DNA from: Bacteroidota bacterium
GTDB lineage: Bacteria > Bacteroidota > Bacteroidia > Chitinophagales > LD1
Length of the DNA stretch: 64,000 bases
Reading direction: 5' to 3'
Assembly (NCBI GenBank): GCA_947475165.1
Contig: CANJLD010000011.1
Coordinates: forward strand, 62,001 to 126,000
In this document: one piece after another, positions 37,578 to 47,058 of the stretch
Layout: each line of letters starts with the position of its first letter
How positions within the stretch are numbered: position 1 is the stretch's first letter
Made by a program: the position numbers and the translations under genes
Notes under the pieces: model-generated
Told to the model about the DNA's origin: nothing
Database searches by the model: none
Seen by the model: the letters and a program-made list of their open reading frames with translations, nothing else

Positions 37578-39024
37578 GCTGCTGCACAAACCGGTTTTCA
37601 AAATCTTCCGCCAAACTGTTTAAACTGCGCGTTTCTAACTGCTGATAAAAAACATCAGCCGGAGATGGAAGGACTGATTTGTAAAAATCAATTGGGCCAT
37701 TTCGTTCGCTTAAAAGAACTGTTAGATGATTTACTTTCAGGAACAAATTCTGAAGCCGGTATTTTTTTTGCTCTTCTCCTTCGTTGAATTTTGTATAAAC
37801 AAAATCAGTCATTTTTTTTTCGAATAATTCTTTTGCTTCAAGTTCTGTAGTAGCCGAAATTTCAACAACCATCTTTTTTTCGCTTTCTGTAGCCTCATTC
37901 AACCAGTTCATTATTTGAACGTGAACCAGGTTTTTATAAATATTCATATTGTACGAAGCAAGAGAACCTTGTTTATCTTCTTTAGTAAATTGAACTGTGC
38001 TGAGTTGCTCATAAATTTTGGAAAGTTCGTGGCGAGGCAGCGACCAGATAGCCCACTCAATCGGGCGATGGATAGTATTGAACCAAATATTGATGTTGTG
38101 TTTATTTACGAACCGAATGAACTCCGGCATCTCGTGCCAATTGTTGCGCATGGGATTTACCATCAGGCACATGGTACGGTTATTTTCTTTGGTGTACTGC
38201 CTGTAGAAAAGAAAATGTTCCATCACACGATCAAAATGGGCGTTGACCCGAATGGTTTCATATATCTCCAGTGTAAGCGAATCGAGAGAGAAGTTGATGT
38301 GGATGTTTAATTTACTCAACCACTCTTTCACTTTATAATTAACCACAGTGCCATTTGTGGCAATTACAATTTTAAGTTTCGGATTCAATTTTTCTACTTT
38401 CTCGAAAATTTTAAACACGGCATTTATAAGGAAAGGTTCACCGCCATTAAAGCGGAGTTCTTTAAGATGAGGGATAAATTCTTCAAGTTGCTCTACAAAA
38501 TTATCATCATATGCATTTTTAAGTGCAGGTAACCGGTCTCTGTTTTTTCGTATTGAAGAAGATAATTCACCAATACACATCACACACTCTAAGTTGCAAG
38601 TATTCGAAAGTTCCAATTCTAACATGCTCGGATAATTATCCGGCTCGTTTATATCGTATGCGTGTGCAAGTACCGATGTGTAATTACCTCCCTGCAAATT
38701 TTTTAAACAAACATTGCATTTGTAAGTAAGATCATATTTCAGTAAATGATTTCGAAGCGATTGATACTTTTCGCCAAACCATATTTCGCGAATAGATTTT
38801 TCGGGATACGAATCGGGTTCAATAAATGTAAGCCAGCAAGGGGCACAATCGCCATGCACATTAAAATACATGTTGCTGAAAGGAGCATGGCAAATATGAG
38901 CAGAATTAGGCTTGCCACGTGCTGCATTATAATCAGCAATTACATTACCTGACAGCCCGGGGCCAGATGTTTTATTTTTTGCTGAGTAAAGCTTACTAAG
39001 TAAAGTATAAACTTTGTTTTTCAT
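37564..39024 (-). CDS. Radical SAM protein with N-terminal twitch-type cluster domain
   Basis: The ATG at 39024 is chosen; the track from 39063 would start with TTG and overlap the neighbour. In the 486-residue protein the N-terminal set is Cys45, Cys60, Cys63, Cys103, Cys106 and the SAM cluster motif is CNLECVMC (143, 147, 150). This copy lacks the CC pair of its relatives and has CxxC (CAPC) instead. It begins with a hydrophobic/basic segment, 'MKNKVYTLLSKLYSAK', similar in type to the N-termini of its relatives. Head of the leftward run 43330-37564 in genomic order reversed, so it is the last gene of that run. Confidence 0.86.
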   Translation of the reverse strand: MKNKVYTLLSKLYSAKNKTSGPGLSGNVIADYNAARGKPNSAHICHAPFSNMYFNVHGDCAPCWLTFIEPDSYPEKSIREIWFGEKYQSLRNHLLKYDLTYKCNVCLKNLQGGNYTSVLAHAYDINEPDNYPSMLELELSNTCNLECVMCIGELSSSIRKNRDRLPALKNAYDDNFVEQLEEFIPHLKELRFNGGEPFLINAVFKIFEKVEKLNPKLKIVIATNGTVVNYKVKEWLSKLNIHINFSLDSLTLEIYETIRVNAHFDRVMEHFLFYRQYTKENNRTMCLMVNPMRNNWHEMPEFIRFVNKHNINIWFNTIHRPIEWAIWSLPRHELSKIYEQLSTVQFTKEDKQGSLASYNMNIYKNLVHVQIMNWLNEATESEKKMVVEISATTELEAKELFEKKMTDFVYTKFNEGEEQKKYRLQNLFLKVNHLTVLLSERNGPIDFYKSVLPSPADVFYQQLETRSLNSLAEDFENRFVQQLIAR

Positions 39025-39056
39025 TAGTCTTAGGTAAAATAAATGTTTTTTACTCT

Positions 39057-40505
39057 TTAGCAATACGTCTTTTTAACTCTTGAAATTAATTCTTCTGTTG
39101 TCCAACTGCCTACATCATCCATCATCTTCCGCAAAGGCGATTGAGAAACATCGCGTAAAATATGCTCTTCGATGGATGCATCGTTTATTGTTTGAAACAT
39201 AACTTCAAGTTTACTGATGACTTCTTCGTTCAAAATTCTTTGCCCGCTGGCTTCTATTTTGCGTATATCATTAAAAAAATCTTCTCTGGTTTTATATACT
39301 TTAATACCGTGCGCGCTTCCATTGTCACGTTCTGAAATAACCGCTCCCTGATAGTTATCTTTTTGCTCACTATAATCAATACCATTCCTATTCTTTTCTT
39401 CGTAATGCTTTAAGTATTTGAGATAATCAATAAAAACACTTTTGTTATACTTTTCAAGTGAAGACACTTCAGGCAAATCAAATTTAGAGAGGTAATCGTG
39501 TATCTCCCGCAGTTTCTCTGAAGGAAGGAAAATAAGCGAAAGTTCGAAAGGCGCTGTCAAAAAACTATTAAAGAACACAATTCCCTTTTTGTTACAGAAC
39601 TCAATCACTTCATGTAGTTCATCCCAGTTTTCGCGCTGAGTGGTGAAACTTAGAGACATTGTTTTCCCTTTACTTTTCACATAACTATTAAAGTAATCTA
39701 GATTCTGCATCACTGTTTCGAATGAAGCGTTTTTACGGATGTATTCATATCGCTCTTTGCGAATTGAATCAATAGAAACCGCCAATTCAAAATTTCCTTT
39801 GGACAATAAATCTTTTACTTTTTCGGTAATTACCGTACCATTGGTGATAACAAAAATGTTGATGTAGGGATTCAATCGCATCATCTCATCCCAGATTTGA
39901 AAGTACGAATGAATCAGAAAGGGTTCACCACCAAAGAATTTTGCTTCTTTCAAATGCGGAATAAATTCTTTCATCTGTTCTATGAAAGCATCATCATATG
40001 GAGTAGGAATCGGGGGAAGTTTATCGCGGTTATGACGGATTGAAGAAGATGTATTGCCGTTGCACATGATGCATTCGAGATTGCATTTGATGTCGGTTTC
40101 AAATTCCATTACTCTCGGATACGTGTGCTTTTTATAATCAGCGTACTTGTCAAAGCCCTGTGGCTTTAATCCGGTAAATTTTTTTTTCTCAACAAAATAT
40201 TTGCAATGCTGGCAGCCGTAATTAAGGTCATTATGTTCAATATAGCCCCGTAATTTTTTCATGGGTTCGCCAAACCAGATATCGCGAATAGAATTTTGAG
40301 GATATTCTCCCACCAAAATATTGCGATTGTAAGTACAGGCATAGACCTTACCGCGCCAGGAAAATGTGAGGCTGTTAAACGGAACATAGCAGATTAAGTC
40401 TTTCGGCCCATCGGGGCGAGCACGGTTGTATGCTTTAAAAATATCTTTGTCCACCGGGTGATACGGATACGCAGATTTAAACTTAGAAGTGATAAAATCA
40501 AACAT
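39057..40505 (-). CDS. Radical SAM protein with N-terminal twitch-type cluster domain
   Basis: The 482-residue protein has N-terminal Cys39, Cys57, Cys98 and Cys101, and a radical SAM motif CNLECIMC (141, 145, 148), with 'AKFFGGEPF' behind it. Its N-terminus, 'MFDFITSKFKSAYPY', and the gene organisation match the paralogue at 40509, from which it is separated by 3 bases. The two look like tandem duplicates. Sits in a leftward operon with the SGNH genes. Confidence 0.88.
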   Translation of the reverse strand: MFDFITSKFKSAYPYHPVDKDIFKAYNRARPDGPKDLICYVPFNSLTFSWRGKVYACTYNRNILVGEYPQNSIRDIWFGEPMKKLRGYIEHNDLNYGCQHCKYFVEKKKFTGLKPQGFDKYADYKKHTYPRVMEFETDIKCNLECIMCNGNTSSSIRHNRDKLPPIPTPYDDAFIEQMKEFIPHLKEAKFFGGEPFLIHSYFQIWDEMMRLNPYINIFVITNGTVITEKVKDLLSKGNFELAVSIDSIRKERYEYIRKNASFETVMQNLDYFNSYVKSKGKTMSLSFTTQRENWDELHEVIEFCNKKGIVFFNSFLTAPFELSLIFLPSEKLREIHDYLSKFDLPEVSSLEKYNKSVFIDYLKYLKHYEEKNRNGIDYSEQKDNYQGAVISERDNGSAHGIKVYKTREDFFNDIRKIEASGQRILNEEVISKLEVMFQTINDASIEEHILRDVSQSPLRKMMDDVGSWTTEELISRVKKTYC

Positions 40506-40508
40506 TGT

Positions 40509-42038
40509 TTATTGAGTATTGACAGGCATTTGTTTTTGCATGTTGTATTGGTCAATTGAGGAGCTACAGTTATTCTTCAACTCTTCTTCCGATTTATCTC
40601 TTATGCTTTGAACAGTGCTTTTAAAATCGGTATGTTTCACTAAACCGCGCAACAGGTTCTGCTCTTCATCAGTATAGTTCGACAACACAATATTCAACTT
40701 GCGAAGAAGAATTTCTTTTGGAAGAATACTGCCGAGTTTCTCATCAGCGTTATACTGTTCATTTATCCAAGCTAAGAATAATGCAGGTGACACTGGTAAT
40801 GCTTCCTGAAAAAATATTTTTTTAACATCATTCCCAACACCTATCTGCGAGTCTCTGTTGAATTCATAATCGTGATATTTTTTCACTTCATCTGAAGCGA
40901 TGTAAGTATCAAGATAATGCTTGAAATCTTCGAAGCATTTAGCATTATGTCTTTCTTTTTGGGTCAGTTTCGAAAAAGAAAACTGTTGCATATAAGCACG
41001 CACCCTTTGTAGCTCTTCTCTGGGCAAGTCGGTTAAAGCAAAGCGTACGGGGCGCTCAAGATAGCTCACATAGATATACGCATTTACTTCATTGCACAGG
41101 TTGATGATGAGCGGCATTTGTTCCCAATTATCTTTCTGAACTGTAAAACTTAGCGATAGATGTTTGCCTTTACGATTACAGATTTCGCTGAACCGTCTAA
41201 TATTATCCATCAGCTTTTCATACACCACATTTTTCCGGATGCGTTCTACCTTTTCTTTATCAAAAGCATCAATGGAAATAGCCAGATCAAAGTTGAGTTC
41301 GTTGACTAATTTTTCGATTTTACTGTTCCAATGTGTGCCATTGGTAATAACAAACAAATCTAGATTGGGGTTCAATTCTTTTACTTTATCCCAAATTTTA
41401 TAGTAGACAGGAATAAGAAAAGGCTCGCCTCCATAAAACTTCGCCTCCTTTAATGTGGGAATATATTTCCCAATTTGTTCTACAAATGCATCATCGTAAT
41501 ACATTGGAAGTGGCGGAAGTTTATCGCGATTTTTGCGAATACTGCTACTCACTTCGCCATGACACATTTGGCATTCTAAATTGCATTCGTTGCTTAATTC
41601 AAATTCGAACACCTGCGGAAAAGCTGCATCGGTGTCTTTATAATATTTATCAAATACTAGCGGACGAAGGTTAGAGAACTTACCTTTATCAAAAAAATAT
41701 TTGCAATGCCGGCAACCATAATCAAGGTCATTATTTGTCATGTGCTCGCGCAATTTTTTTGCTTCGGCTCCATTCCAGATTTCTTCAATACTGTTTTTGG
41801 GATACATGCCCAATAGCACATCGCGGTTATAAGAACACACAAACACCTGACCACCAAAAGAAAAAGTTAAACTGTTATACGGTAGATAACAAAAAATTTG
41901 TTTGGGTCCATTAGGGCGAAATCGATTGAACTGATTATATAGCTTGCGGTCTATAGGATGATAGCCATTTGCCTTTGCCTCACGATATTTTTTATCGAGT
42001 TGAAAAGAAGTTTTTATGGCTTCGAAAAAATCAATCAT
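40509..42038 (-). CDS. Radical SAM protein with N-terminal twitch-type cluster domain
   Basis: The 509-residue protein has N-terminal Cys50, Cys68, Cys109, Cys112, and CNLECQMC at 152, 156 and 159, then 'AKFYGGEPF'. The motif order is the same as in its tandem neighbour at 39057. Its start codon overlaps the stop of the SGNH gene at 42035 by four bases (ATGA), a sign of translational coupling and of a shared substrate or complex. The C-terminal 110 residues are hydrophilic and of unknown role. Confidence 0.88.
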   Translation of the reverse strand: MIDFFEAIKTSFQLDKKYREAKANGYHPIDRKLYNQFNRFRPNGPKQIFCYLPYNSLTFSFGGQVFVCSYNRDVLLGMYPKNSIEEIWNGAEAKKLREHMTNNDLDYGCRHCKYFFDKGKFSNLRPLVFDKYYKDTDAAFPQVFEFELSNECNLECQMCHGEVSSSIRKNRDKLPPLPMYYDDAFVEQIGKYIPTLKEAKFYGGEPFLIPVYYKIWDKVKELNPNLDLFVITNGTHWNSKIEKLVNELNFDLAISIDAFDKEKVERIRKNVVYEKLMDNIRRFSEICNRKGKHLSLSFTVQKDNWEQMPLIINLCNEVNAYIYVSYLERPVRFALTDLPREELQRVRAYMQQFSFSKLTQKERHNAKCFEDFKHYLDTYIASDEVKKYHDYEFNRDSQIGVGNDVKKIFFQEALPVSPALFLAWINEQYNADEKLGSILPKEILLRKLNIVLSNYTDEEQNLLRGLVKHTDFKSTVQSIRDKSEEELKNNCSSSIDQYNMQKQMPVNTQ

Positions 42039-43330
42039 TCGGGTTTCGTTTTTTGCGAATCCAAAATAGGGAATATTTCGGGATAGAATTTTTGCAAACC
42101 AGAATAAACTCCTTTTGCCATTACCGCATAGCCTTTAGAGTTGTGGTGCCCATCTTGCTTCCAATAATAATTTCTAATGTCATCTTTGCTCTTTCCAAAT
42201 TCTTTCAAATAAAATGGCAACAAATCAAACACGTAAACATTATCGATAGTGTGAAGATTCGTTATAATTTTATCCAAATTATAATCATACTGCTTTTTAT
42301 AAATTTCACTCTGATTTGGTTGTAATACAACCAACAATTTTGCCCCGTTACGTTTTGCTTCTTTAGCGTAAATTAAAAAAAGTGCAGTTGTGAGTTGGTC
42401 GAGTTTGTTTACTTCTTCACGCGGAAAAGGAGTTTTAAGTAGAAGTTCATTATACCCAAGGGCGGTAAAAAAGGTGCGCGATACATAACTGAGCGCATAG
42501 ATAGGCTCCCACCATGGTGGAGGAGGGAGTTTTATAGTTCCGTTTTTTTGAAACCGCTCCAAACCTCCTTTCGCTGCCATGTCTGTATTTATATCGTTGG
42601 AAGAAAGCGTTTGAATAATAATATCAGGATGATATGAAACAAGGCGATCGCGGTAGTTCACAAAGTTTACACAGGGGTCATCGCCCGAAATGCCAGCGTT
42701 CATGAAATAACAACCAGTATCCTTAGTTAACAGCAGCTTACTCAGTAAGCTCACATAACAAGAATCGTAAGGTGCGCCCACACCTTCGGTAAAAGAGTCT
42801 CCGCAAAGCAAAACTCGCTTCTCGTTTTTACTTTTTTCTTTCCGCCATTCCATGTCTGAAAACCCAAGCGAATTGCATTGCCTTACATAATTAAACTCCG
42901 GCCGAATAATATAAAATTTTTCATACGGTTCATGCGTACGATAATATTTTTCGTATGCTGCATTATACCGTGAGGCATAACCGAATTTTATCTTTTCCAT
43001 GTACGTATCACCGGTACCCGTAGCAAGCAACACTATTTCAAGTAGCAGTAACGTAAAACAAACAGACGCAACAGCCATTTGATACTTTTCGTACCTCTTT
43101 AAACCGAATAGACGATTCAATAGGCCAAGAATAAACCACAGTAGAAGCCACAAATAAAAATACAATGCCATATGTGTATGCCACTTAATAAATGCATAGC
43201 CCACCTGTTTTGTCCAATAAATTTCCCAGAGCAGATACAAAATTCCGAGCATGGTCACAACAGATGCGTAATTGAATGTAAGGCTGAATCTGATAAACGG
43301 CTTTTCTTTGAAAGATACATGCATAAACAT
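42035..43330 (-). CDS. Multi-helix SGNH hydrolase/acyltransferase-like protein
   Basis: The 431-residue protein has about three membrane helices in its first 105 residues, with the family-specific 'WEIYWTKQVGYAFIKWH' (35-51), then an SGNH domain with CGDSF (Ser179) and 'QDGHH' near the end (Asp393, His396). The window has four of these (42035, 43349, 54190, 57315), all with a related N-terminus, so they are one expanded family. SGNH proteins with membrane segments often carry out O-acylation of surface glycans; direct evidence here is lacking. It lies 18 bases downstream of 43349 and overlaps 40509. Confidence 0.86.
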   Translation of the reverse strand: MFMHVSFKEKPFIRFSLTFNYASVVTMLGILYLLWEIYWTKQVGYAFIKWHTHMALYFYLWLLLWFILGLLNRLFGLKRYEKYQMAVASVCFTLLLLEIVLLATGTGDTYMEKIKFGYASRYNAAYEKYYRTHEPYEKFYIIRPEFNYVRQCNSLGFSDMEWRKEKSKNEKRVLLCGDSFTEGVGAPYDSCYVSLLSKLLLTKDTGCYFMNAGISGDDPCVNFVNYRDRLVSYHPDIIIQTLSSNDINTDMAAKGGLERFQKNGTIKLPPPPWWEPIYALSYVSRTFFTALGYNELLLKTPFPREEVNKLDQLTTALFLIYAKEAKRNGAKLLVVLQPNQSEIYKKQYDYNLDKIITNLHTIDNVYVFDLLPFYLKEFGKSKDDIRNYYWKQDGHHNSKGYAVMAKGVYSGLQKFYPEIFPILDSQKTKPE

Positions 43331-43348
43331 GCGGCAATTTCACCTTAT

Positions 43349-44590
43349 TTATTTTAAAACAAGCCCTTTGTAAATTCCATCAGCCATCATTTTGTATCCA
43401 TCGGGGTTATGATGTCCATCCCGTTTCCAATAATAATAGCCAGGTGTCTTATTAGCGGATTCTATTCTTTTATTATAAAAGGGCATTAAGTCAACTACTA
43501 AGATATTAGGTGTCCCCTTTAACTTGGAAAGAATTGCCGAGAAATCGTATCCGTATTTTTTTTCTTTCACTTCAAACAAAAAGGGCTGTAATATTACCAA
43601 CAGTTTGCAATTATTTTTTTGCGTTAACGAAGCATATGTTTTAAATAGACCAACCACCTTACCATCTAACTCATTTTTACAATTATCTACGTCTGTTTTT
43701 TTTAATAAAAGCTGGTCATAGCCCAGCGCAGTAAAACATAATCTGGAGATAAAACTTAAAGCATAGACCGGTTCCCATCTAGGAGCTCTTTTAAATTGCA
43801 CTTTGCCATTTGACAAAAATCTCTCCATGCCCCCACGTACCATCATATCAACATTCATATCACCTGAGGATAATGTTTGTAAAACAATATCAGGATGATA
43901 GGTGTTAAGCCGGTCGTGGTAACTTGCAAAATTCATAAATGGGTCGCTGCCACAAATGCCCGCATTCATAATATAAATAGTAGAATCTGATGAAAATTTT
44001 CCCCGTAGCAAAGCTACATATGATGAATCGTACGGTGCACCATCACCCTCTGTAAAAGAATCTCCTAAAGCCAGCAAACGCTTTTCATTATTTTTTTTGT
44101 TTACTGGCCACTCCATGTCTGAAAAGCCCAACGAGTTTGACATGCGCGAGTAGCGGTATTCTGGCTTTGTAATCCAATGTTGCTTATTGGGAGGATATGC
44201 ATGGTAAGGCGATTCGTTTCCCACCTGATAATATGATGTATAACCGGCTCCGGCCTTTTCCATAACGGTTTCGTTTACCCCAAAAGCCGAAAGTAAGAGT
44301 TCAGTTATAAAAAGCACTACAGCAATAGCAGTAAAAACTGTAATCAGCCGTTGATGCCTCTGCCTACCTATGGGTCGAAGAATGTAGTACGAAAAGAGAT
44401 ACACAAATATCCATAAATACACATATATCATTAAGCGAGTATGCCATTTAATACAGGCATAGCCTACTTCATGCGCCCAGTATATTTCCCAAAAAAGATA
44501 GGGAAGCGTAATGAGTATTAAACCCCAATGATAGTGGAGCTTAAAGCTAATGTGCAAAGTCAGTCTTTGGGAGATACTATCAGAATTCAT
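43349..44590 (-). CDS. Multi-helix SGNH hydrolase/acyltransferase-like protein
   Basis: The 413-residue protein has the same plan as 42035: 'WEIYWAHEVGYACIKWH' (34-50), LGDSF with Ser178, 'SGDMNVDMMVRGG' in the Asn block and 'RDGHH' (Asp391, His394). It is the first gene of the leftward run 44590-37564 (two SGNH, three radical SAM). It is divergent from the radical SAM gene at 44683 over 92 bases. Confidence 0.86.
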   Translation of the reverse strand: MNSDSISQRLTLHISFKLHYHWGLILITLPYLFWEIYWAHEVGYACIKWHTRLMIYVYLWIFVYLFSYYILRPIGRQRHQRLITVFTAIAVVLFITELLLSAFGVNETVMEKAGAGYTSYYQVGNESPYHAYPPNKQHWITKPEYRYSRMSNSLGFSDMEWPVNKKNNEKRLLALGDSFTEGDGAPYDSSYVALLRGKFSSDSTIYIMNAGICGSDPFMNFASYHDRLNTYHPDIVLQTLSSGDMNVDMMVRGGMERFLSNGKVQFKRAPRWEPVYALSFISRLCFTALGYDQLLLKKTDVDNCKNELDGKVVGLFKTYASLTQKNNCKLLVILQPFLFEVKEKKYGYDFSAILSKLKGTPNILVVDLMPFYNKRIESANKTPGYYYWKRDGHHNPDGYKMMADGIYKGLVLK

Positions 44591-44682
44591 AAAACTGTAA
44601 CTAATTCGGTATTTTTTATTTTATTGAGCATCATTCTATATTCATGTGTCGTTTATAGTATTGCACCGGTAAAGAAAATGAA

Positions 44683-45975
44683 ATGAATTTAATTCAACGT
44701 CTTAAATCCAGAATGGCCCGGTACAAGTTTGAAGGCAATAAGCACCTGTCAAGTTCAGATGTTTTTTGTATGGCTCCGTGGATACAACTACATGCGCAAA
44801 CCAATGGCAAAGCTGCGCCATGTTGTATGTCGAGTATAAAAGATGGAAATGAAATTGGCGATTTAAGAACGAACCCGAATTTAGCTACTGCATGGAATTC
44901 AGCCAATATGAAACAACTGCGGCAGAACATGCTGAACGGCAAAAAAAGTTCTATCTGCAACAACTGTTACGAGCATGAAAAAATTGGAAAGAAAAGTGAG
45001 CGGCATCAATACAACAATGACTTCACCCGTTATTATCAGCGCGTAAAAAATACGCTACCCGATGGCACTGTTACCGACAAACAAGTGCCCGTAATTGATT
45101 TGCGTTTTTCGAACAAGTGCAATTACAAATGCCGAATCTGCAACAGCGATTACAGCACCTTGTGGTATGAAGAAGAAATAAAACTCGGTATCACTCCTCT
45201 GCAAAAAGACATGAAGCCGGTGGCTGATGAAAAAGTTTTTTGGGAAAGTTTTAAAGAGATGTTGCCGGGTGTGGAGCGTTTGCATTTTGCGGGAGGCGAG
45301 CCGCTGTTTATGGATGAACATTATGAAGTGCTCGAACATTTAATTACCATTGGCAAAACCGATATTAACCTTACTTACAACACCAACTTTTCTACGCTTC
45401 GCTATAAAAAGCATAATGTAATTGAGCTGTGGAATAAATTCAGGAAGGTAGATGTGTGGGCAAGTTTAGATGGCATGGGCGAGCGTGGCGACTATCAACG
45501 CAAAGGGCAGAAGTGGGAAAAAATTGAAGAGAATATTCGCGAAGTGCAGAAGGAGTGTAAGACAGTTTGTTTTGGGGTAAATGCTACGGTCAGTATTTTC
45601 AACGTGTTGCACATTCCCGAATTTTATAAGCACATGATAGAAAACAAATTGGTGCAGGCAGAGCGAATGAATTTGTATCCGCTTTATTTTCCTCATGCTT
45701 TTAGCATAGCTAATCTTACCCCAGCATTAAAACAACAAGTGATTGATGAATACAAAAATTTTGAAAATATTTTTCTAAAATCTTTGCCAGCTAATACGCC
45801 AGTAAAAAATCATTTGAAAGCTATTGTAACGTATTTGAAAAGTGAGAACAAAAATTTGAAGCAAGAATTCCAACAAAAAATAAATGCGGTAGATGAAATA
45901 CGAAACGAAAAGTTTGAGGAAGTTTTTCCGGAGTTGGCGGAGATGATGGTGGCAATTGATAAAGTGAAAATTTAA
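44683..45975 (+). CDS. Radical SAM protein with N-terminal twitch-type cluster domain
   Basis: The 430-residue protein has an N-terminal set Cys29, Cys47-Cys48, Cys92 and Cys95, and the SAM motif CNYKCRIC (146, 150, 153), with 'HFAGGEPLF' later. Its N-terminus, 'MNLIQRLKSRMARYKFEG', is amphipathic and basic. It differs from 35997-40509 in the spacing after the SAM motif and forms a separate branch with 60768. The gene at 45985 begins 9 bases after the stop, so they form an operon. Confidence 0.88.
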   Translation: MNLIQRLKSRMARYKFEGNKHLSSSDVFCMAPWIQLHAQTNGKAAPCCMSSIKDGNEIGDLRTNPNLATAWNSANMKQLRQNMLNGKKSSICNNCYEHEKIGKKSERHQYNNDFTRYYQRVKNTLPDGTVTDKQVPVIDLRFSNKCNYKCRICNSDYSTLWYEEEIKLGITPLQKDMKPVADEKVFWESFKEMLPGVERLHFAGGEPLFMDEHYEVLEHLITIGKTDINLTYNTNFSTLRYKKHNVIELWNKFRKVDVWASLDGMGERGDYQRKGQKWEKIEENIREVQKECKTVCFGVNATVSIFNVLHIPEFYKHMIENKLVQAERMNLYPLYFPHAFSIANLTPALKQQVIDEYKNFENIFLKSLPANTPVKNHLKAIVTYLKSENKNLKQEFQQKINAVDEIRNEKFEEVFPELAEMMVAIDKVKI

Positions 45976-45984
45976 AGCAAAGCA

Positions 45985-47058
45985 ATGACCCTCGCACAGG
46001 TATTTAATTTAGTGGTTGTCAAAAAAAACCCGGCAACGCTTGTTCATTTTTTGACAGATAGATGCAATGCCCGTTGCTCGTTTTGTTTTATAGATTTTAA
46101 TTCTCCATTACACGGCAAAAGCGAATTGACTTTAGAGGAGCTCGTGCAGATAACAAAGTTGTTGCCGCGCTCTTTGATGAACATAAACTTTACAGGTGGC
46201 GAACCATTTTTGCGTAGCGATATTTTTGAAGTAGCCAATGCCTATTTTACGTATTCAGCAGTGCAAAGTATTTTCATTACATCAAACGGTTCCTTTACAG
46301 AACGCACAAAAAAATTTTGCGAAACCATTCTTGAAAAATTTCCTGATAAGGAAATTTTTATAGCACTTTCTATTGACGATTTGCCGGAGAGTCACGATAA
46401 AATAAGAAAGGTGAAAGGGTTGTTTTTAAAGTGCATGGAAACTTTTTCCATGCTCAAGCAAATCCCCAATGTTCGACCTTCGGTGTCTATTACTATTTCG
46501 CAAGAGAACTATGAACATTCAGAAGCTATTTACGAATTGTTGCTAAACGATTATGAAGTAGATGCTGTGCAATTAATAATGGTGCGCAGCGAGGGTGTTT
46601 TTAAATTTGATGAAACCTTTCGTCAACCCATGTTGCAAGCCTACACCAAACTTTCAGAACGATTAAAAGAAGATTACAGCACTGGTAGGTTGAAAGGCTT
46701 TGACCGAAATTCATTTCGTGGTAAAATGTTAAATCGTAAAAATGAAATTTCGAGAAATGTGCTTACGCAATATTTGCATACACACAAGTATATACACCCT
46801 TGTAAGGCGGCTTCGTTGTTTGGCATAATTACGGCTACTGGTGATGTGTATCCATGCGAAGTATTAAACAAACCACTCGGCAATTTGCGTGATTACAATT
46901 ACGATTTAAAGAAATTGTGGAAAGACAACGCCGCTAACGATACGCGCGAATTTATTTCCAAAACAAATTGTCACTGCGAATACGAATGTGCCATGAGCGT
47001 GAATATACTTTCCAATCCCAAATATCTTCCTGCTGTAGTAGCAGGTTTGGCTCAATGA
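45985..47058 (+). CDS. Radical SAM protein with C-terminal SPASM-like domain
   Basis: The 357-residue protein has the SAM motif CNARCSFC at 27, 31 and 34 and 'NFTGGEPFL', and a conventional C-terminal auxiliary-cluster region: 'HPCKAASLFGI', 'GDVYPCEVL', and three closing cysteines in 'KTNCHCEYECAM'. SPASM proteins with this order modify peptides or carbohydrates. No precursor peptide is nearby. Its stop overlaps the start of the GT2 gene at 47055 by four bases (ATGA), so the substrate may be a sugar or glycan. Confidence 0.88.
   Translation: MTLAQVFNLVVVKKNPATLVHFLTDRCNARCSFCFIDFNSPLHGKSELTLEELVQITKLLPRSLMNINFTGGEPFLRSDIFEVANAYFTYSAVQSIFITSNGSFTERTKKFCETILEKFPDKEIFIALSIDDLPESHDKIRKVKGLFLKCMETFSMLKQIPNVRPSVSITISQENYEHSEAIYELLLNDYEVDAVQLIMVRSEGVFKFDETFRQPMLQAYTKLSERLKEDYSTGRLKGFDRNSFRGKMLNRKNEISRNVLTQYLHTHKYIHPCKAASLFGIITATGDVYPCEVLNKPLGNLRDYNYDLKKLWKDNAANDTREFISKTNCHCEYECAMSVNILSNPKYLPAVVAGLAQ

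Noticed and set aside
46968-47054. Upstream start for the GT2 gene
   Set aside because: It begins with TTG and runs inside the SPASM gene's last 90 bases, while the ATG at 47055 gives a normal GT2 N-terminus.
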